Origin: Christensenella sp. UBA1385
GTDB taxonomy: Bacteria; Bacillota; Clostridia; Christensenellales; Aristaeellaceae
Length of the DNA stretch: 64,000 bases
Assembly: GCA_002305755.1 (NCBI GenBank)
Contig: DBQV01000040.1
Span: forward strand, 17,679-81,678
Reading direction: 5' to 3'
The notes under the pieces are model-generated. The model searched no databases, had not been told where the DNA came from, and saw only the letters and a list, made by a program, of their open reading frames with translations. The translations under genes were made by a program, and so were the position numbers. Each line of letters opens with the position of its first letter. Position 1 is the first letter of the stretch. Below, one piece after another: positions 1-8,180 of the stretch.

Positions 1-1192
1 AAGAGAGGCCGCAGCTCCCGAAGGCTTCGGAAAGATCCTGCCGCGTCACGCCTTCCCAGACGTTGCCCATCAGATAGTCCGGATCCCCCACAAACTGGTG
101 GCAGGGATAGAGCTCGCCCGACGGCGTCACGGCCAGGTATTCCGTTCCCGATCCGCAGCCGCCCAGCCGTTTGTGCAGGCAGGGGCCGTGTTCAAGATCG
201 ATCAGATAATGATAAAACTCAAAGCCCCTGCCCTGCTTCCTGCGCCGAAGCATCTCGCGGGCCAGCTCCTCATACTGCGCGTAAAGCTGGGGCAGATCCT
301 CCTGCCGCAGGGCCTCGGGGTCGTCCGGCCCCGTCACGATGGGCTCCATGCTCAGCTGGGTAAAGCCCAGATCCGCCATATGGAGCACGTCGCTTAGAAA
401 ATCAAGGTTGTGCCGCGTATAGGTGCCACGGATGTAATAGTTTCTGTCGCCGCGCCGCCTGACAAACTCCCGGAACTTCGGCACCACCTTGTCGTAGCTG
501 CCACGCCCCATCCTGTCCACCCGAAAGCGGTCGTGCACCTGTTTGCGCCCGTCGAGGCTGAGCACCACGTTGTGCATCTCCCGGTTGCAAAAATCGATCA
601 CCTCATCGTCCACCAGCATACCGTTGGTGGTGAGAGTAAAGCGGAAGTTTTTATGATGCTCCTTTTCAACGGAGCGTCCGTAGGCCACCAGCCGCTTCAC
701 CGTGTCCCAGTTAAGCAGCGGTTCGCCGCCAAAGAAATCCACCTCCAGGTTGCGCCGCCCGCCGGACATGCGCACCAGCAGATCCAGTGCGGCCTTGCCC
801 GTTTCATAGGGCATCAGGGCGTTCTCGCCGTGGTAGTTGCCCTGAGCGGCAAAGCAATAGGAGCAGGTGAGGTTGCAGGTATGGGCCACGTTGAGGCACA
901 GGGCCTTGAGCTCCTTAGGCTTTCTGCCCGCGGCGGCCGCCTGCTTCACCGCGCTGTCATCCGCGTAGAGCCTGCCCTCGCGGGCCAGCGTCTCGATATC
1001 CGAAAGGCAGTCCCGCACGGCCCGCTCATCTTCGTCAGGGTGGGCGGCCATGTAGGCGCGCAGAGCTTCCCCCGCGGTGCTGCCCTCGCGCAGACGGATC
1101 AGCTCCGCCGCCTGCTCATCCACCACATGGACGGAGCCTGAGTAAACGTCAACGACCAGAGTATAACCGTTTTGTGTAAATGTATGAATCAT
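1..1192 (-). CDS. scfB: SCIFF peptide radical SAM maturase (partial, 3' end outside window)
   Basis: Radical SAM/SPASM enzyme that forms thioether bonds in the Cys-rich SCIFF peptide encoded just upstream. About 397 residues are visible and the C-terminus lies beyond position 1. The N-terminal part (residues 1-95) resembles a peptide-recognition domain. The SAM [4Fe-4S] motif C106-N-L-T-C110-S-Y-C113 follows, then an FFGGEPLL block and the start of a SPASM domain (GGCGSGTEYLAVTPSGELYPC). The ATG at 1190-1192 has an AAGGAG ribosome site. The family is normally paired with scfA, as here. A hairpin separates the two genes. Identification rests on the motifs plus the neighbouring SCIFF peptide and is firm. 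Confidence 0.95.
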   Translation of the reverse strand, partial: MIHTFTQNGYTLVVDVYSGSVHVVDEQAAELIRLREGSTAGEALRAYMAAHPDEDERAVRDCLSDIETLAREGRLYADDSAVKQAAAAGRKPKELKALCLNVAHTCNLTCSYCFAAQGNYHGENALMPYETGKAALDLLVRMSGGRRNLEVDFFGGEPLLNWDTVKRLVAYGRSVEKEHHKNFRFTLTTNGMLVDDEVIDFCNREMHNVVLSLDGRKQVHDRFRVDRMGRGSYDKVVPKFREFVRRRGDRNYYIRGTYTRHNLDFLSDVLHMADLGFTQLSMEPIVTGPDDPEALRQEDLPQLYAQYEELAREMLRRRKQGRGFEFYHYLIDLEHGPCLHKRLGGCGSGTEYLAVTPSGELYPCHQFVGDPDYLMGNVWEGVTRQDLSEAFGSCGLS

Positions 1193-1206
1193 AAACTCCT
1201 TAGAAA

Positions 1207-1246
1207 AGCAATGCCGTCCGTTATGCATATAACAGACGGCATTGCT
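1207..1246 (-). terminator. intergenic hairpin between scfA and scfB
   Basis: A near-perfect 40-nt palindrome (AGCAATGCCGTC arm, one mismatch) sits in the 71-bp gap between the SCIFF peptide gene and its maturase. There is no long T-run after it, so it probably attenuates or stabilises the upstream message rather than ending it fully. That would give more peptide than enzyme. Confidence 0.6.
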
Positions 1247-1263
1247 GTGCGTCGCAGCGCCGA

Positions 1264-1401
1264 TTACTTATCCTGCTGCTCGCAAGGCTGATTGGCAACG
1301 CCGCAAGAGGTCTTGCACGCGCTCTGGCAGGAGGTCTGGCACTCGCCGCAGCCGCCCTCGGCGCAATTGAGCTCCCGTGTTGCCAGGGTTTTGATCTTCA
1401 T
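1264..1401 (-). CDS. scfA: SCIFF (six-cysteines-in-forty-five) ribosomal peptide precursor
   Basis: This 45-residue peptide is the substrate of the adjacent radical SAM maturase. The C-terminal half carries the family core CxECQTSCQSACKTSCGVANQ, with cysteines at 18, 21, 25, 29, 33 and 40. An extra cysteine is present at position 13. An AGGGGGG ribosome site lies 8 nt before the ATG. A promoter with TTGACG-17-TAGAAT spacing is visible at 1435-1463. SCIFF is near-universal in Clostridia, and its role is unknown. Length and core motif match the family exactly. Confidence 0.97.
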   Translation of the reverse strand: MKIKTLATRELNCAEGGCGECQTSCQSACKTSCGVANQPCEQQDK

Positions 1402-1434
1402 GGTAAAGCCCCCCTTTATCATCCATTCAGCGGT

Positions 1435-1463
1435 ATTCTAATGCCTGGACCCCTGTTCGTCAA
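1435..1463 (-). promoter_or_regulatory. scfA promoter
   Basis: On the minus strand, -35 TTGACG (1458-1463) and -10 TAGAAT (1435-1440) are separated by 17 bp, about 35 bp before the scfA start codon. Confidence 0.7.
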
Positions 1464-1524
1464 TAGAAAGGTCTTTTGCGCGGGCCGCGGCGGAGTGATA
1501 TACTGAAGGCACAGGCAGGTTCCT

Positions 1525-1968
1525 TCAGCGGCGTCTGGCCTTAAAAAAACGCAGCAGCAAAGCGCGTGCTTCGTCCTCCAGCACTCCGCCGATCACCTCC
1601 GGCCTGTTGGGGAACCTCTCGTCCATCGGCAGGGCGTAGAGGCTGCCGCAGCAGCCGTAGGCGCTGTCGAAAGCGCCGAAGACCACGCGGTCTATGCCCG
1701 CCATCACCAGCGCTCCGGCACACATGGGGCAGGGCTCCAGCGTGACGTAAAGCGTGCATCCGCTCAGGCGCCTCACGCCAAGGCGCTTCGCGGCCTCCTG
1801 CATGGCCAGCAGCTCGGCATGAGCGAAGGGAGCGCCCTCAGCCTCCCGCCGGTTGCAGGCGGTGGCTATGGCCTTTTCTTCCCTGACCACCACGGCGCCG
1901 ACCGGCACATCCCCGCCGGCTGAAGCGGCGATCTCCAGCGCCCTGCGCATCCAGAATTCGTGATCCAT
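1525..1968 (-). CDS. tadA: tRNA(adenine-34) deaminase
   Basis: Zinc deaminase of 147 residues that converts A34 to inosine in tRNA-Arg(ACG). The catalytic signature is complete: H50-A-E52 supplies a zinc ligand and the proton-shuttling Glu, and P-C80-P-M-C83 supplies the two Cys ligands. The length is typical of the family. A GAAGGAGA ribosome site precedes the ATG. It is divergently arranged with the nitroreductase gene, the two starts being 50 bp apart. Cytidine and guanine deaminases share the fold, but the LEPCPMCAGA block and overall length favour TadA. Confidence 0.93.
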   Translation of the reverse strand: MDHEFWMRRALEIAASAGGDVPVGAVVVREEKAIATACNRREAEGAPFAHAELLAMQEAAKRLGVRRLSGCTLYVTLEPCPMCAGALVMAGIDRVVFGAFDSAYGCCGSLYALPMDERFPNRPEVIGGVLEDEARALLLRFFKARRR

Positions 1969-2018
1969 CGGATTTCTCCTTCAGAAGATAATCACATCAT
2001 AATCCACAGGAGGCGTTT

Positions 2019-2573
2019 ATGACAAATCAGACCCTGCAGCTCATCGCATCACGCCGCAGCCACCGCAGCTACCTGCCTCAGCAGATCACCCAAGAACAGC
2101 TTGAGGCGCTCAAGACCGCCGCGCTGCAGTCCCCCTCCGCCATGGACAGACAGCCCTGGCACTTCAGCTTTGTACAGGACCGCGCGCTGCTTGATCACGT
2201 CACGCAGGCCGCCCGCAAGCGGGCCGAGCAGCTGGCTGAACAGGATCGCAGCCCGCGCTTTCTTTCGCCGGATTTCGATCTGTTCTATCATGCGCCCACC
2301 GTTGTTTTCCTCTCCACGCAGGGAGGGGGCTCGGCCATCGACTGCGGCATCGCCGCGCACTCGCTTGCCCTGGCGGCCGAATCGCTGGGCCTTGGCAGCG
2401 TGATCGTCGGTCTGGCGCGCCTGGCCTTTGAAAGCGAGGATCAGGTTGAGCTCGAGAAGGCGCTCAACTTCCCCGAGGGAAACAGGTTTGTCATCTCCAT
2501 CGCCATCGGCATGCCCGATGACGACAAGGCCCCGCACGAGCTGCATCCGGAAAAGATCAGCCAAATCGGCTGA
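2019..2573 (+). CDS. nitroreductase family FMN oxidoreductase
   Basis: An FMN-dependent NAD(P)H oxidoreductase of the nitroreductase fold, 184 residues. The N-terminal RRSHRSY segment is the typical phosphate-binding Arg/Ser motif. The central SPSAMDRQPW segment and the C-terminal IAIGMPDDDK segment also fit the family. An AGGAGG site lies 5 nt before the ATG. The physiological substrate cannot be told from sequence. Confidence 0.85.
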   Translation: MTNQTLQLIASRRSHRSYLPQQITQEQLEALKTAALQSPSAMDRQPWHFSFVQDRALLDHVTQAARKRAEQLAEQDRSPRFLSPDFDLFYHAPTVVFLSTQGGGSAIDCGIAAHSLALAAESLGLGSVIVGLARLAFESEDQVELEKALNFPEGNRFVISIAIGMPDDDKAPHELHPEKISQIG

Positions 2574-2606
2574 AGCCTTTTGTAAATTTTCCGTGCGTGA
2601 TCGTGA

Positions 2607-2640
2607 CCGCGCAGACGGTCTGCGCGGATATGGTATACTC
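2607..2640 (+). promoter_or_regulatory. extended -10 promoter overlapped by a perfect palindrome
   Basis: CCGCGCAGAC-G-GTCTGCGCGG (2607-2627) is a perfect 10-bp-arm palindrome. It is directly followed by an extended -10, TG-G-TATACT (2631-2639), in front of the repeat-protein gene. The palindrome occupies the -35 position, where no TTGACA-like box is seen. That placement suits an operator. It has no T-run, so it is a poor terminator for the upstream gene. Confidence 0.5.
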
Positions 2641-2691
2641 TGCCTGTACGCGCCCGCGAGCGCACCAGCGAAACGAGCTTCGGAGGGAAAA

Positions 2692-5600
2692 ATGGCAAGA
2701 AAAAGCCGTCTTCTCATGACCGTCCTGCTGCTGACCGCACTGACGGCGGCCCTGCTGCCCGGCCTGGCTTCGCCCGCCGGCAGCGGTTTCATCACCGGCA
2801 CGGTCTACTTTGACAGAAACCTGAACGGCCAACTGGATGCAGGCGAAAACACGCTCTCCGGCGTGGAACTGACCCTCGCCAGGGATGGCGCGGAGGTGGC
2901 CTCGCTCAGCACGAACGCTGACGGCTCCTATTCCTTCAGCGGCCTGGCTGACGGCGAGTACACAGTGCAGGCGCGCCTGCCCGAGGATCACATCGCCGCC
3001 CCGCACCTGACGGGCGGCAACGAGCTGATCCCCTCCGGGGGCAGACGGGCGCAGACCGTGCCGCTGCAGATCTCGGGCGGCGCGAGCATCAATGCGGATC
3101 TTGGCGCGATGAGCCAGAAAAACGGCAGCTATGTGCGCGCGGTCGCCTTTGGCGACAGCAACCTGAACGGCGGCCGTTTCAGCAGCGAGCCCCTGCTCAA
3201 GGGCACCGAGGTGTCGCTGCTGATAGAGATCGATGGCGTGTATTACACGGTCGCCACCGAAAGCACGGATAAGGAAGGGCTGGCCACGCTGCCCCGCGTG
3301 GCCCCCGGTATCTACGTGCTGGAAGCCACCATGCCGGAGGGCTACGTAGTAGGCCCGCTTGGCAGTAAGCTGACCCAGTTTTACAACACCATCATCCCCA
3401 CCGAGGGCAGAAGCGGGCGCTCCGCCCCATTTAAGCTGCCCGTCAGCGGCAGCCTGGGCCTTGGCATCGGCGGCGCGCTCACGGGCTCCGGCGTTGTGAG
3501 CGTTTGGAACGATACAAACTTCAACGGCCTGCAGGAGTCGGGCGAGCCCGGTGTCTCCGGCGTCAGCGTCACCCTGCAGCATCAAAGCATGAACGTGGAG
3601 CGCACAGCGGTCAGCGATGAAAGCGGGCGCGTATTCTTCCCCCTGCTGCAGCCGGGCGACTATACCATGACCGCGACGCTTGACGGCAGCCGGATGTTTA
3701 CAGTGGGCGGCGGCGATTCCGTTTTCTCAAGCGACGACAGCCGCAGCGAAAGCCGCACCGTGCATGTGAGCGCGCAGACCGAGAACAGCTTCGGCCGCAT
3801 CGGTGTCATCCGCAACACATCGCTCAGCCTGAAGGCCTTCCACGATAGCAATGTCAACGGCATGGCCGATCAGGATGAACCGGTCTTCGCGGGCGCGCGG
3901 CTGAGCGTGCTCAAGGGCGGCCTGCTTCTGAGCGAGATGCAGACCGACGCGCAGGGCATTGCGGCGCTGCCGCTTCTGCGCGCGGGCGAATATGAGCTGC
4001 AGCTCAGCCTGCCCGACGGCCAGATCTTCAGCGTATCGGGCGGCGAAGGCGGCAACAGTTTCTTTTCCGATACCGCAGCCTCGGAGCTGGCCATCCCCTT
4101 CACCGTGCTGCCGGGGCAGGAAAACACCGTATTCGCGGGCGTTACCCTGCCAGGTACCATCTCAGGCCGGCTGTTTGTGGATGTCAACAGCAACGGCGTG
4201 TGGGACGCGGGCGAGGACATGATGCCCGGATTCACGGTGGAAGCCGTGAATGCGAGCGGGAAAGCGGTGGCGCAGACGGTGACGGACGCCGCGGGGGCCT
4301 ATCTATCGCCCGCGTTGGTGCCCGGCAGCTATACGGTGCGCATCTATCTTCAGTCCCCCTACATTTTTTCCGGCGCGCCCGGCGCCGAGGCGGAGTACAG
4401 AAACAGCATCGTCAGCCAGACGCCGGAGTACGGCCAGACAGCCGAGCTTTCAGTGCAGCCCGGCCAGCAGGTGGAGCATGTGGACGGCGCGATCTTCCGC
4501 TCCGCCGTCATAGAAGGCGACGTGCTGCTGGGCGATGAGAGCGACGGCTTCTCAGGCACGCGGGGCGGCCTCCCCGGCCTGTTCGTCGAGCTGCTCAATG
4601 AAGACGGCGAAGCGGTCTCCGATTACACGGTGGCCACGACGGATGAAAACGGCCACTACCTGCTCAAGGGCGCTCTGCCCGGACTCTATTCCCTGCGTTA
4701 CACGCTGCCGGAGGGCGCTGCCTTCTCCCGCCCGCTGAGCGACGAAAAGAGCTTCATCAGCAGCCAGTTCAGCGTGGGCGCGGGCGACGCGCTCTCCGCC
4801 CAGCCCCTGTTCGTGGTCAGGACGGGCAGCTATTCCGGACGCTCCTACATTGACAGCAACCTGAACGGGCGTTACGACAGCGGCGATCAGCCCCTGGGCG
4901 GCCTGAAGGTGACCATGGAAAGCGAAATCCCCGACAACACCAGGCAGGCTGTCACGGCAGAAGACGGCAGTTATACCATCGCGGCGCTGCGTCCCGGCCC
5001 CTTCAGCCTGAAAGTGAGCCTGGACGAAGGCCTGATCTTCTCCTACGACGGGCTCAGCCCCTTCGCCCCGACGACCTCCGGTGATTCCAACGCGGACGTC
5101 GTTATCTCCATGGGCGAGGCCAGCGCCGAGCACCAGATCGCGGCGTTGCCGCAGCACCGCCTGACCGGCCGCCTGTTCTATGACAACAATCTGGACGGCG
5201 CGAGCGCCGCGGAGGAGCCAGGCCTGGCGGGCCATGAGATCAGGCTGCGGCACGAGCTGAGCGGAGTCGAGTTCAAAGCCGTGACAGATGAAAGCGGCGC
5301 TTTCGAGGTCCCGGTCCTTTTCCCCGGCAGCTACAAAGCCAGCCTGCAGCTGGCGGAGGACCATATCCTTTTCTCCCCCGCCGCCCTGCAAAGCGGCACA
5401 GCATGGGAAACCGAGCTCAGCCTCTCCCTTGCGGAAGGCGAGACGGACCTGCCGCTGGCACTGGTGCAGTTTGGCATGATCGACGGCCATATTTACAACC
5501 TGGGCGGCACGCAGGAGAAACTCGCCGGTCTTTCAGTCCGTCTGCTGGATGACAAGGCTTCGCCGGTCGCGGAAGCCGTGACCGATTCGGAAGGCTACTT

Positions 5601-6252
5601 CCTCTTCGACAGGCTCTATCCCGGCACATACAGGCTGGAAGCCACGCTGCCGGATGGCTATCTCTTCGCCCGTGAGATCGACAGCCGCAGCGCGCGCTTC
5701 AGCCGCATCACAGCGGATGGCGGCGAGATCAACGGCCAGACGGGCCTTTCCGCAGCCTTCGAGCTTAAAATGGCCGAGCAGCTGCACGGGCAGGATATCG
5801 GCATGGGCGCGCCCGGACAGCTGGGCGACTACGCCTGGCTGGATCTGGACCGGGATGGTATGCAGGACGCAGGCGAGCCCGGCGTGCCGGACGTGGTCAT
5901 CACGCTCTATCAATATGGCGAGGCGGTGGCCGTCGCTCACACCGATGGTTTCGGCCGCTATCTGATCACAAACCTCTATCCCGGCGTCTACACCATGACG
6001 GTCGGTATCCCTGAAGAGCTCGCGGCCACCGTTCAGCAGACGGAGTTTCCGCTCGTCGCCAGCATACTGCCGTCTTCCGAAGGGACCGAGCTCACGGTCG
6101 AACCGCTTGTGATCGAAGGCGGCGGACGCAACCTCAACGCCGACTTTGGCCTGGTGGAGCGGAAACAGGGCGTACACCCCGCGGCCATCGATCACCCCCC
6201 GCAGAAAAACTGGCTGCCCTATGAGGACGTTCAGGTGCAGCCGGGCGGCTGA
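2692..6252 (+). CDS. secreted SdrD/SpaA B-type repeat protein, no cell-wall anchor
   Basis: A 1186-residue exported protein. The start at 2692 was chosen because GGAGGG precedes it and the product then begins with a Sec signal peptide (MARKSRLL, a hydrophobic run, then ASPA). The rest is about ten tandem modules of roughly 110 residues. Each opens with a G-x-x-Y/F-x-D-x-N-x-N/D-G-x-x-D-x-G-E-like Ca2+-binding-type loop and closes with a GxY-S/T-F...L-xPGxY-x-V/L block. This is the pattern of SdrD B / Cna-B-like beta-sandwich domains of surface adhesins. No LPxTG motif, C-terminal membrane segment, dockerin or SLH domain is seen. The C-terminus is simply VQPGG. A longer in-frame ORF from 2428 is ignored because it overlaps the nitroreductase gene. 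Confidence 0.85.
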   Translation: MARKSRLLMTVLLLTALTAALLPGLASPAGSGFITGTVYFDRNLNGQLDAGENTLSGVELTLARDGAEVASLSTNADGSYSFSGLADGEYTVQARLPEDHIAAPHLTGGNELIPSGGRRAQTVPLQISGGASINADLGAMSQKNGSYVRAVAFGDSNLNGGRFSSEPLLKGTEVSLLIEIDGVYYTVATESTDKEGLATLPRVAPGIYVLEATMPEGYVVGPLGSKLTQFYNTIIPTEGRSGRSAPFKLPVSGSLGLGIGGALTGSGVVSVWNDTNFNGLQESGEPGVSGVSVTLQHQSMNVERTAVSDESGRVFFPLLQPGDYTMTATLDGSRMFTVGGGDSVFSSDDSRSESRTVHVSAQTENSFGRIGVIRNTSLSLKAFHDSNVNGMADQDEPVFAGARLSVLKGGLLLSEMQTDAQGIAALPLLRAGEYELQLSLPDGQIFSVSGGEGGNSFFSDTAASELAIPFTVLPGQENTVFAGVTLPGTISGRLFVDVNSNGVWDAGEDMMPGFTVEAVNASGKAVAQTVTDAAGAYLSPALVPGSYTVRIYLQSPYIFSGAPGAEAEYRNSIVSQTPEYGQTAELSVQPGQQVEHVDGAIFRSAVIEGDVLLGDESDGFSGTRGGLPGLFVELLNEDGEAVSDYTVATTDENGHYLLKGALPGLYSLRYTLPEGAAFSRPLSDEKSFISSQFSVGAGDALSAQPLFVVRTGSYSGRSYIDSNLNGRYDSGDQPLGGLKVTMESEIPDNTRQAVTAEDGSYTIAALRPGPFSLKVSLDEGLIFSYDGLSPFAPTTSGDSNADVVISMGEASAEHQIAALPQHRLTGRLFYDNNLDGASAAEEPGLAGHEIRLRHELSGVEFKAVTDESGAFEVPVLFPGSYKASLQLAEDHILFSPAALQSGTAWETELSLSLAEGETDLPLALVQFGMIDGHIYNLGGTQEKLAGLSVRLLDDKASPVAEAVTDSEGYFLFDRLYPGTYRLEATLPDGYLFAREIDSRSARFSRITADGGEINGQTGLSAAFELKMAEQLHGQDIGMGAPGQLGDYAWLDLDRDGMQDAGEPGVPDVVITLYQYGEAVAVAHTDGFGRYLITNLYPGVYTMTVGIPEELAATVQQTEFPLVASILPSSEGTELTVEPLVIEGGGRNLNADFGLVERKQGVHPAAIDHPPQKNWLPYEDVQVQPGG

Positions 6253-6293
6253 GCTCACCGGACATTATCTATAAGGTTATTTATAAGGTAAAT

Positions 6294-6343
6294 AAAAACC
6301 ACTCACATATTGACGTGAAACACGGCTGATGTGAGTGGTTTTT
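6294..6343. terminator. bidirectional terminator
   Basis: AAAAACCACTCACAT (6294-6308) pairs with ATGTGAGTGGTTTTT (6329-6343) around a 20-nt loop. It can serve both the repeat-protein gene (+) and the converging RbsD/FucU-like gene (-). Confidence 0.85.
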
Positions 6344-6379
6344 ACTTTGGATGTTTTTCTAAATCAGCGGGCAGATCTG

Positions 6380-6790
6380 TCAGGCAACGCCGATCGTGAG
6401 CAGCAGATTGGCAAAGACGCGCTGTTCGCCCGTTGAGACGGCCAGCACGAGGGCCCCCTCCGCCATGCAGGCATCATAGAATTCGTAGCGGCCAAGCGGG
6501 CTTAGCTCCATGCCGCCCAGTTTCTCCCGAAACTCCTGAAAAATGGCGGGCTCTTCCCCGCTTTCGGGCACCATCACCTCTGCCTTCTCTGCGGCGGCAA
6601 CGGACAGCAGTGCCTCCAGCACATCCGTCACGGTGGGGATACCGCGGCTCAGCCCCAGATAGATCTTTTCGGCCTTTCCCGTTTTTTCCGCCAGGGGATA
6701 GTTTCCATCGGCAATGAGCACCTTGCTGCCGTGGCCGCAGCGCGACAGGGCGGCGATGATCTGCGGGTGGATCAGTTTCGTGGTGAGCAT
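6380..6790 (-). CDS. RbsD/FucU family sugar mutarotase
   Basis: A 136-residue member of the D-ribose pyranase / L-fucose mutarotase family, which interconverts anomers of free monosaccharides in the cytoplasm. The catalytic residues of the family are in place: H20 in CGHGSK and D28 in IADGNYP. The C-terminal GEQRVFANLLL block is family-like. No sugar kinase or transporter is adjacent, so the substrate (ribose, fucose or other) is undecided. FucU is slightly favoured by the MVPES segment. The promoter is TTGAGC-18-TACGAT (6823-6852). Confidence 0.85.
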   Translation of the reverse strand: MLTTKLIHPQIIAALSRCGHGSKVLIADGNYPLAEKTGKAEKIYLGLSRGIPTVTDVLEALLSVAAAEKAEVMVPESGEEPAIFQEFREKLGGMELSPLGRYEFYDACMAEGALVLAVSTGEQRVFANLLLTIGVA

Positions 6791-6822
6791 TTCTCATTTC
6801 CTCTCTTGTGTTATTTTCGCCT

Positions 6823-6852
6823 ATCGTAGCACAGAATGCACCGGGCGCTCAA
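6823..6852 (-). promoter_or_regulatory. promoter of the RbsD/FucU gene
   Basis: On the minus strand, TTGAGC (6847-6852), an 18-bp spacer and TACGAT (6823-6828) precede the gene. Confidence 0.5.
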
Positions 6853-6873
6853 GGCCGTCCGGGCATATGCAAA

Positions 6874-6911
6874 GAGCAGCCCCCGCAGGTCCATAGCCGC
6901 GGAGGCTGCTC
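6874..6911 (-). terminator. yebC terminator
   Basis: A GAGCAGCC...GGCTGCTC stem with an inner GC-rich pairing and a TTTGC tail lies directly after the yebC stop on the minus strand. Confidence 0.75.
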
Positions 6912-6923
6912 CTCATAGGGGCC

Positions 6924-7670
6924 TTACTCTTCTTCCTCTTCCTCGGGGAGCTCGGCGTTGTGGTACACTTCCATGATGTCGTCGTTGTCTTCCAGCATAT
7001 CCAGCAGTTTGCGCACCTTGCGCTGCGTATCCTCATCCGGCAGAGCCACTGTGTTCTGGGGCAGCTTGCTGCGCTCAGCCGACACGAAGGAAAGCCCCTG
7101 GGCCTCCAGCGTCTCGCGCACGGATGAAAAATCGCCCGGCGCGGTCAGTATCTCGAAGGAATCGTCATACACCCTGACATCCTCCGCCCCGGCTTCCAGC
7201 GCCTGCATCATCAGCTCATCCTCATCCAGGCCGGGCCCGCGCTCCACCACCAGCACGCCCTTGTGATCGAACATGAAGCCCACCGAGCCGGTCTGGCCGA
7301 GAGTGCCGCCGTTCTTATCAAAGATATGGCGCACCTCGGAGGCCGTACGGTTGCGGTTGTCCGTCACCACCTCGCAGATGATGGCTACGCCCGCGGGGCC
7401 GTAGCCCTCGTAGGTGATCTCCTCATAGACCACGTTGTCCATCTCGCCCGCGGCCTTCTTGATGCTGCGGGTGATATTTTCGCCCGGCATATTGTTGGAC
7501 TTGGCCTTGGCGATGATATCCCTCAGTTTGCCGTTGACGGAAGGATCACTGCCGCCTTCCTTGACGGCGATGGCGATTTCACGGCCGATCTTGGTAAAAA
7601 TCTTACCGCGCTCCGCGTCCGCCTTGCCCTTTTTATGCTTGATGTTGGCCCACTTGGAATGACCCGACAT
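6924..7670 (-). CDS. yebC: YebC/PmpR (TACO1) family protein
   Basis: A 248-residue protein with the unmistakable N-terminus MSGHSKWANIKHKKGKAD and the full three-domain family length. Members have been described as transcription regulators and, more recently, as factors that help ribosomes translate proline-rich stretches. The acidic C-terminal tail (EEEEEE) is common in Clostridia. The gene stands alone, with its own promoter (TTGACG-18-TATAAT) and terminator. An AAAGGGG ribosome site precedes the ATG. Confidence 0.95.
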   Translation of the reverse strand: MSGHSKWANIKHKKGKADAERGKIFTKIGREIAIAVKEGGSDPSVNGKLRDIIAKAKSNNMPGENITRSIKKAAGEMDNVVYEEITYEGYGPAGVAIICEVVTDNRNRTASEVRHIFDKNGGTLGQTGSVGFMFDHKGVLVVERGPGLDEDELMMQALEAGAEDVRVYDDSFEILTAPGDFSSVRETLEAQGLSFVSAERSKLPQNTVALPDEDTQRKVRKLLDMLEDNDDIMEVYHNAELPEEEEEE

Positions 7671-7703
7671 GTAAAAACCCCTTTCACTTGCGATTGACGG
7701 AAT

Positions 7704-7733
7704 ATTATATCACCGGCGCCTCCTCAGCGTCAA
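7704..7733 (-). promoter_or_regulatory. yebC promoter
   Basis: On the minus strand, TTGACG (7728-7733), an 18-bp spacer and TATAAT (7704-7709) lie about 35 bp before the yebC start. Confidence 0.75.
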
Positions 7734-7856
7734 ATACTCGGATCGGGCGGGATCGCGTCCATACGTTGAAGGTGAACTTCCAAAGCAAGTTCCGCTGCGG
7801 AAGCGGCCGCAAGAATTTACACAAACTTCAGAGCCGCGGCAGCGCCAAAATCGATA

Positions 7857-7885
7857 TTGACAGAAAACCGTGGGTTTGCTAATAT
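7857..7885 (+). promoter_or_regulatory. promoter of the tRNA-Ser pair
   Basis: TTGACA (7857-7862), a 17-bp spacer and TAATAT (7880-7885) lie 36 bp upstream of the first tRNA-Ser. The stretch 7734-7856 between the two divergent promoters holds no gene that I can see. Confidence 0.8.
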
Positions 7886-7921
7886 AACCGAGCGCTCCAA
7901 AAATTGTAACGCGCAATTTGT

Positions 7922-8010
7922 GGAGAGATGGCCGAGTGGTTTAAGGCGCTAGTCTTGAAAACTGGTGATGTCGAAAGGCACCGGGGGTTCGAATCCCTCT
8001 CTCTCCGCCA
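7922..8010 (+). tRNA. tRNA-Ser(UGA)
   Basis: The acceptor stem GGAGAGA pairs with TCTCTCC. The anticodon loop CTTGAAA gives TGA. The molecule has the long variable arm expected of tRNA-Ser, a GGTTCGAATCC T-arm and an encoded 3' GCCA. Confidence 0.97.
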
Positions 8011-8028
8011 TCCTGCCAAACCGGTCAT

Positions 8029-8120
8029 GGAGAAGTACCCAAGTGGCCGAAGGGGCTCCCCTGCTAAGGGAGTAGTACGCCTAAAGCGTAGCCCGGGTTC
8101 AAATCCCGGCTTCTCCGCCA
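8029..8120 (+). tRNA. tRNA-Ser(GCU)
   Basis: The acceptor stem GGAGAAG pairs with CTTCTCC. The anticodon is GCT in the loop CTGCTAA. It has a long variable arm, a GGTTCAAATCC T-arm and an encoded CCA. It lies 18 bp after the first tRNA-Ser and is probably cotranscribed with it. Confidence 0.97.
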
Positions 8121-8127
8121 GAAAACC

Positions 8128-8168
8128 AAACCCCTGAAGAATGTTGCTTCAGGGGTTTGTTTTGTTTC
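8128..8168. terminator. terminator after the tRNA-Ser pair
   Basis: AAACCCCTGAAG / CTTCAGGGGTTT stem (8128-8158) followed by TGTTTTGTTT. It also lies just past the end of the converging minus-strand operon that ends at 8181, so it may serve both directions. Confidence 0.85.
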
Positions 8169-8180
8169 TCAGCCCGGGGG

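Noticed and set aside
2049..3585. Long minus-strand open frames over the nitroreductase and repeat-protein genes
   Set aside because: They mirror real genes with clear starts on the plus strand. Long antisense frames are expected at this GC content.
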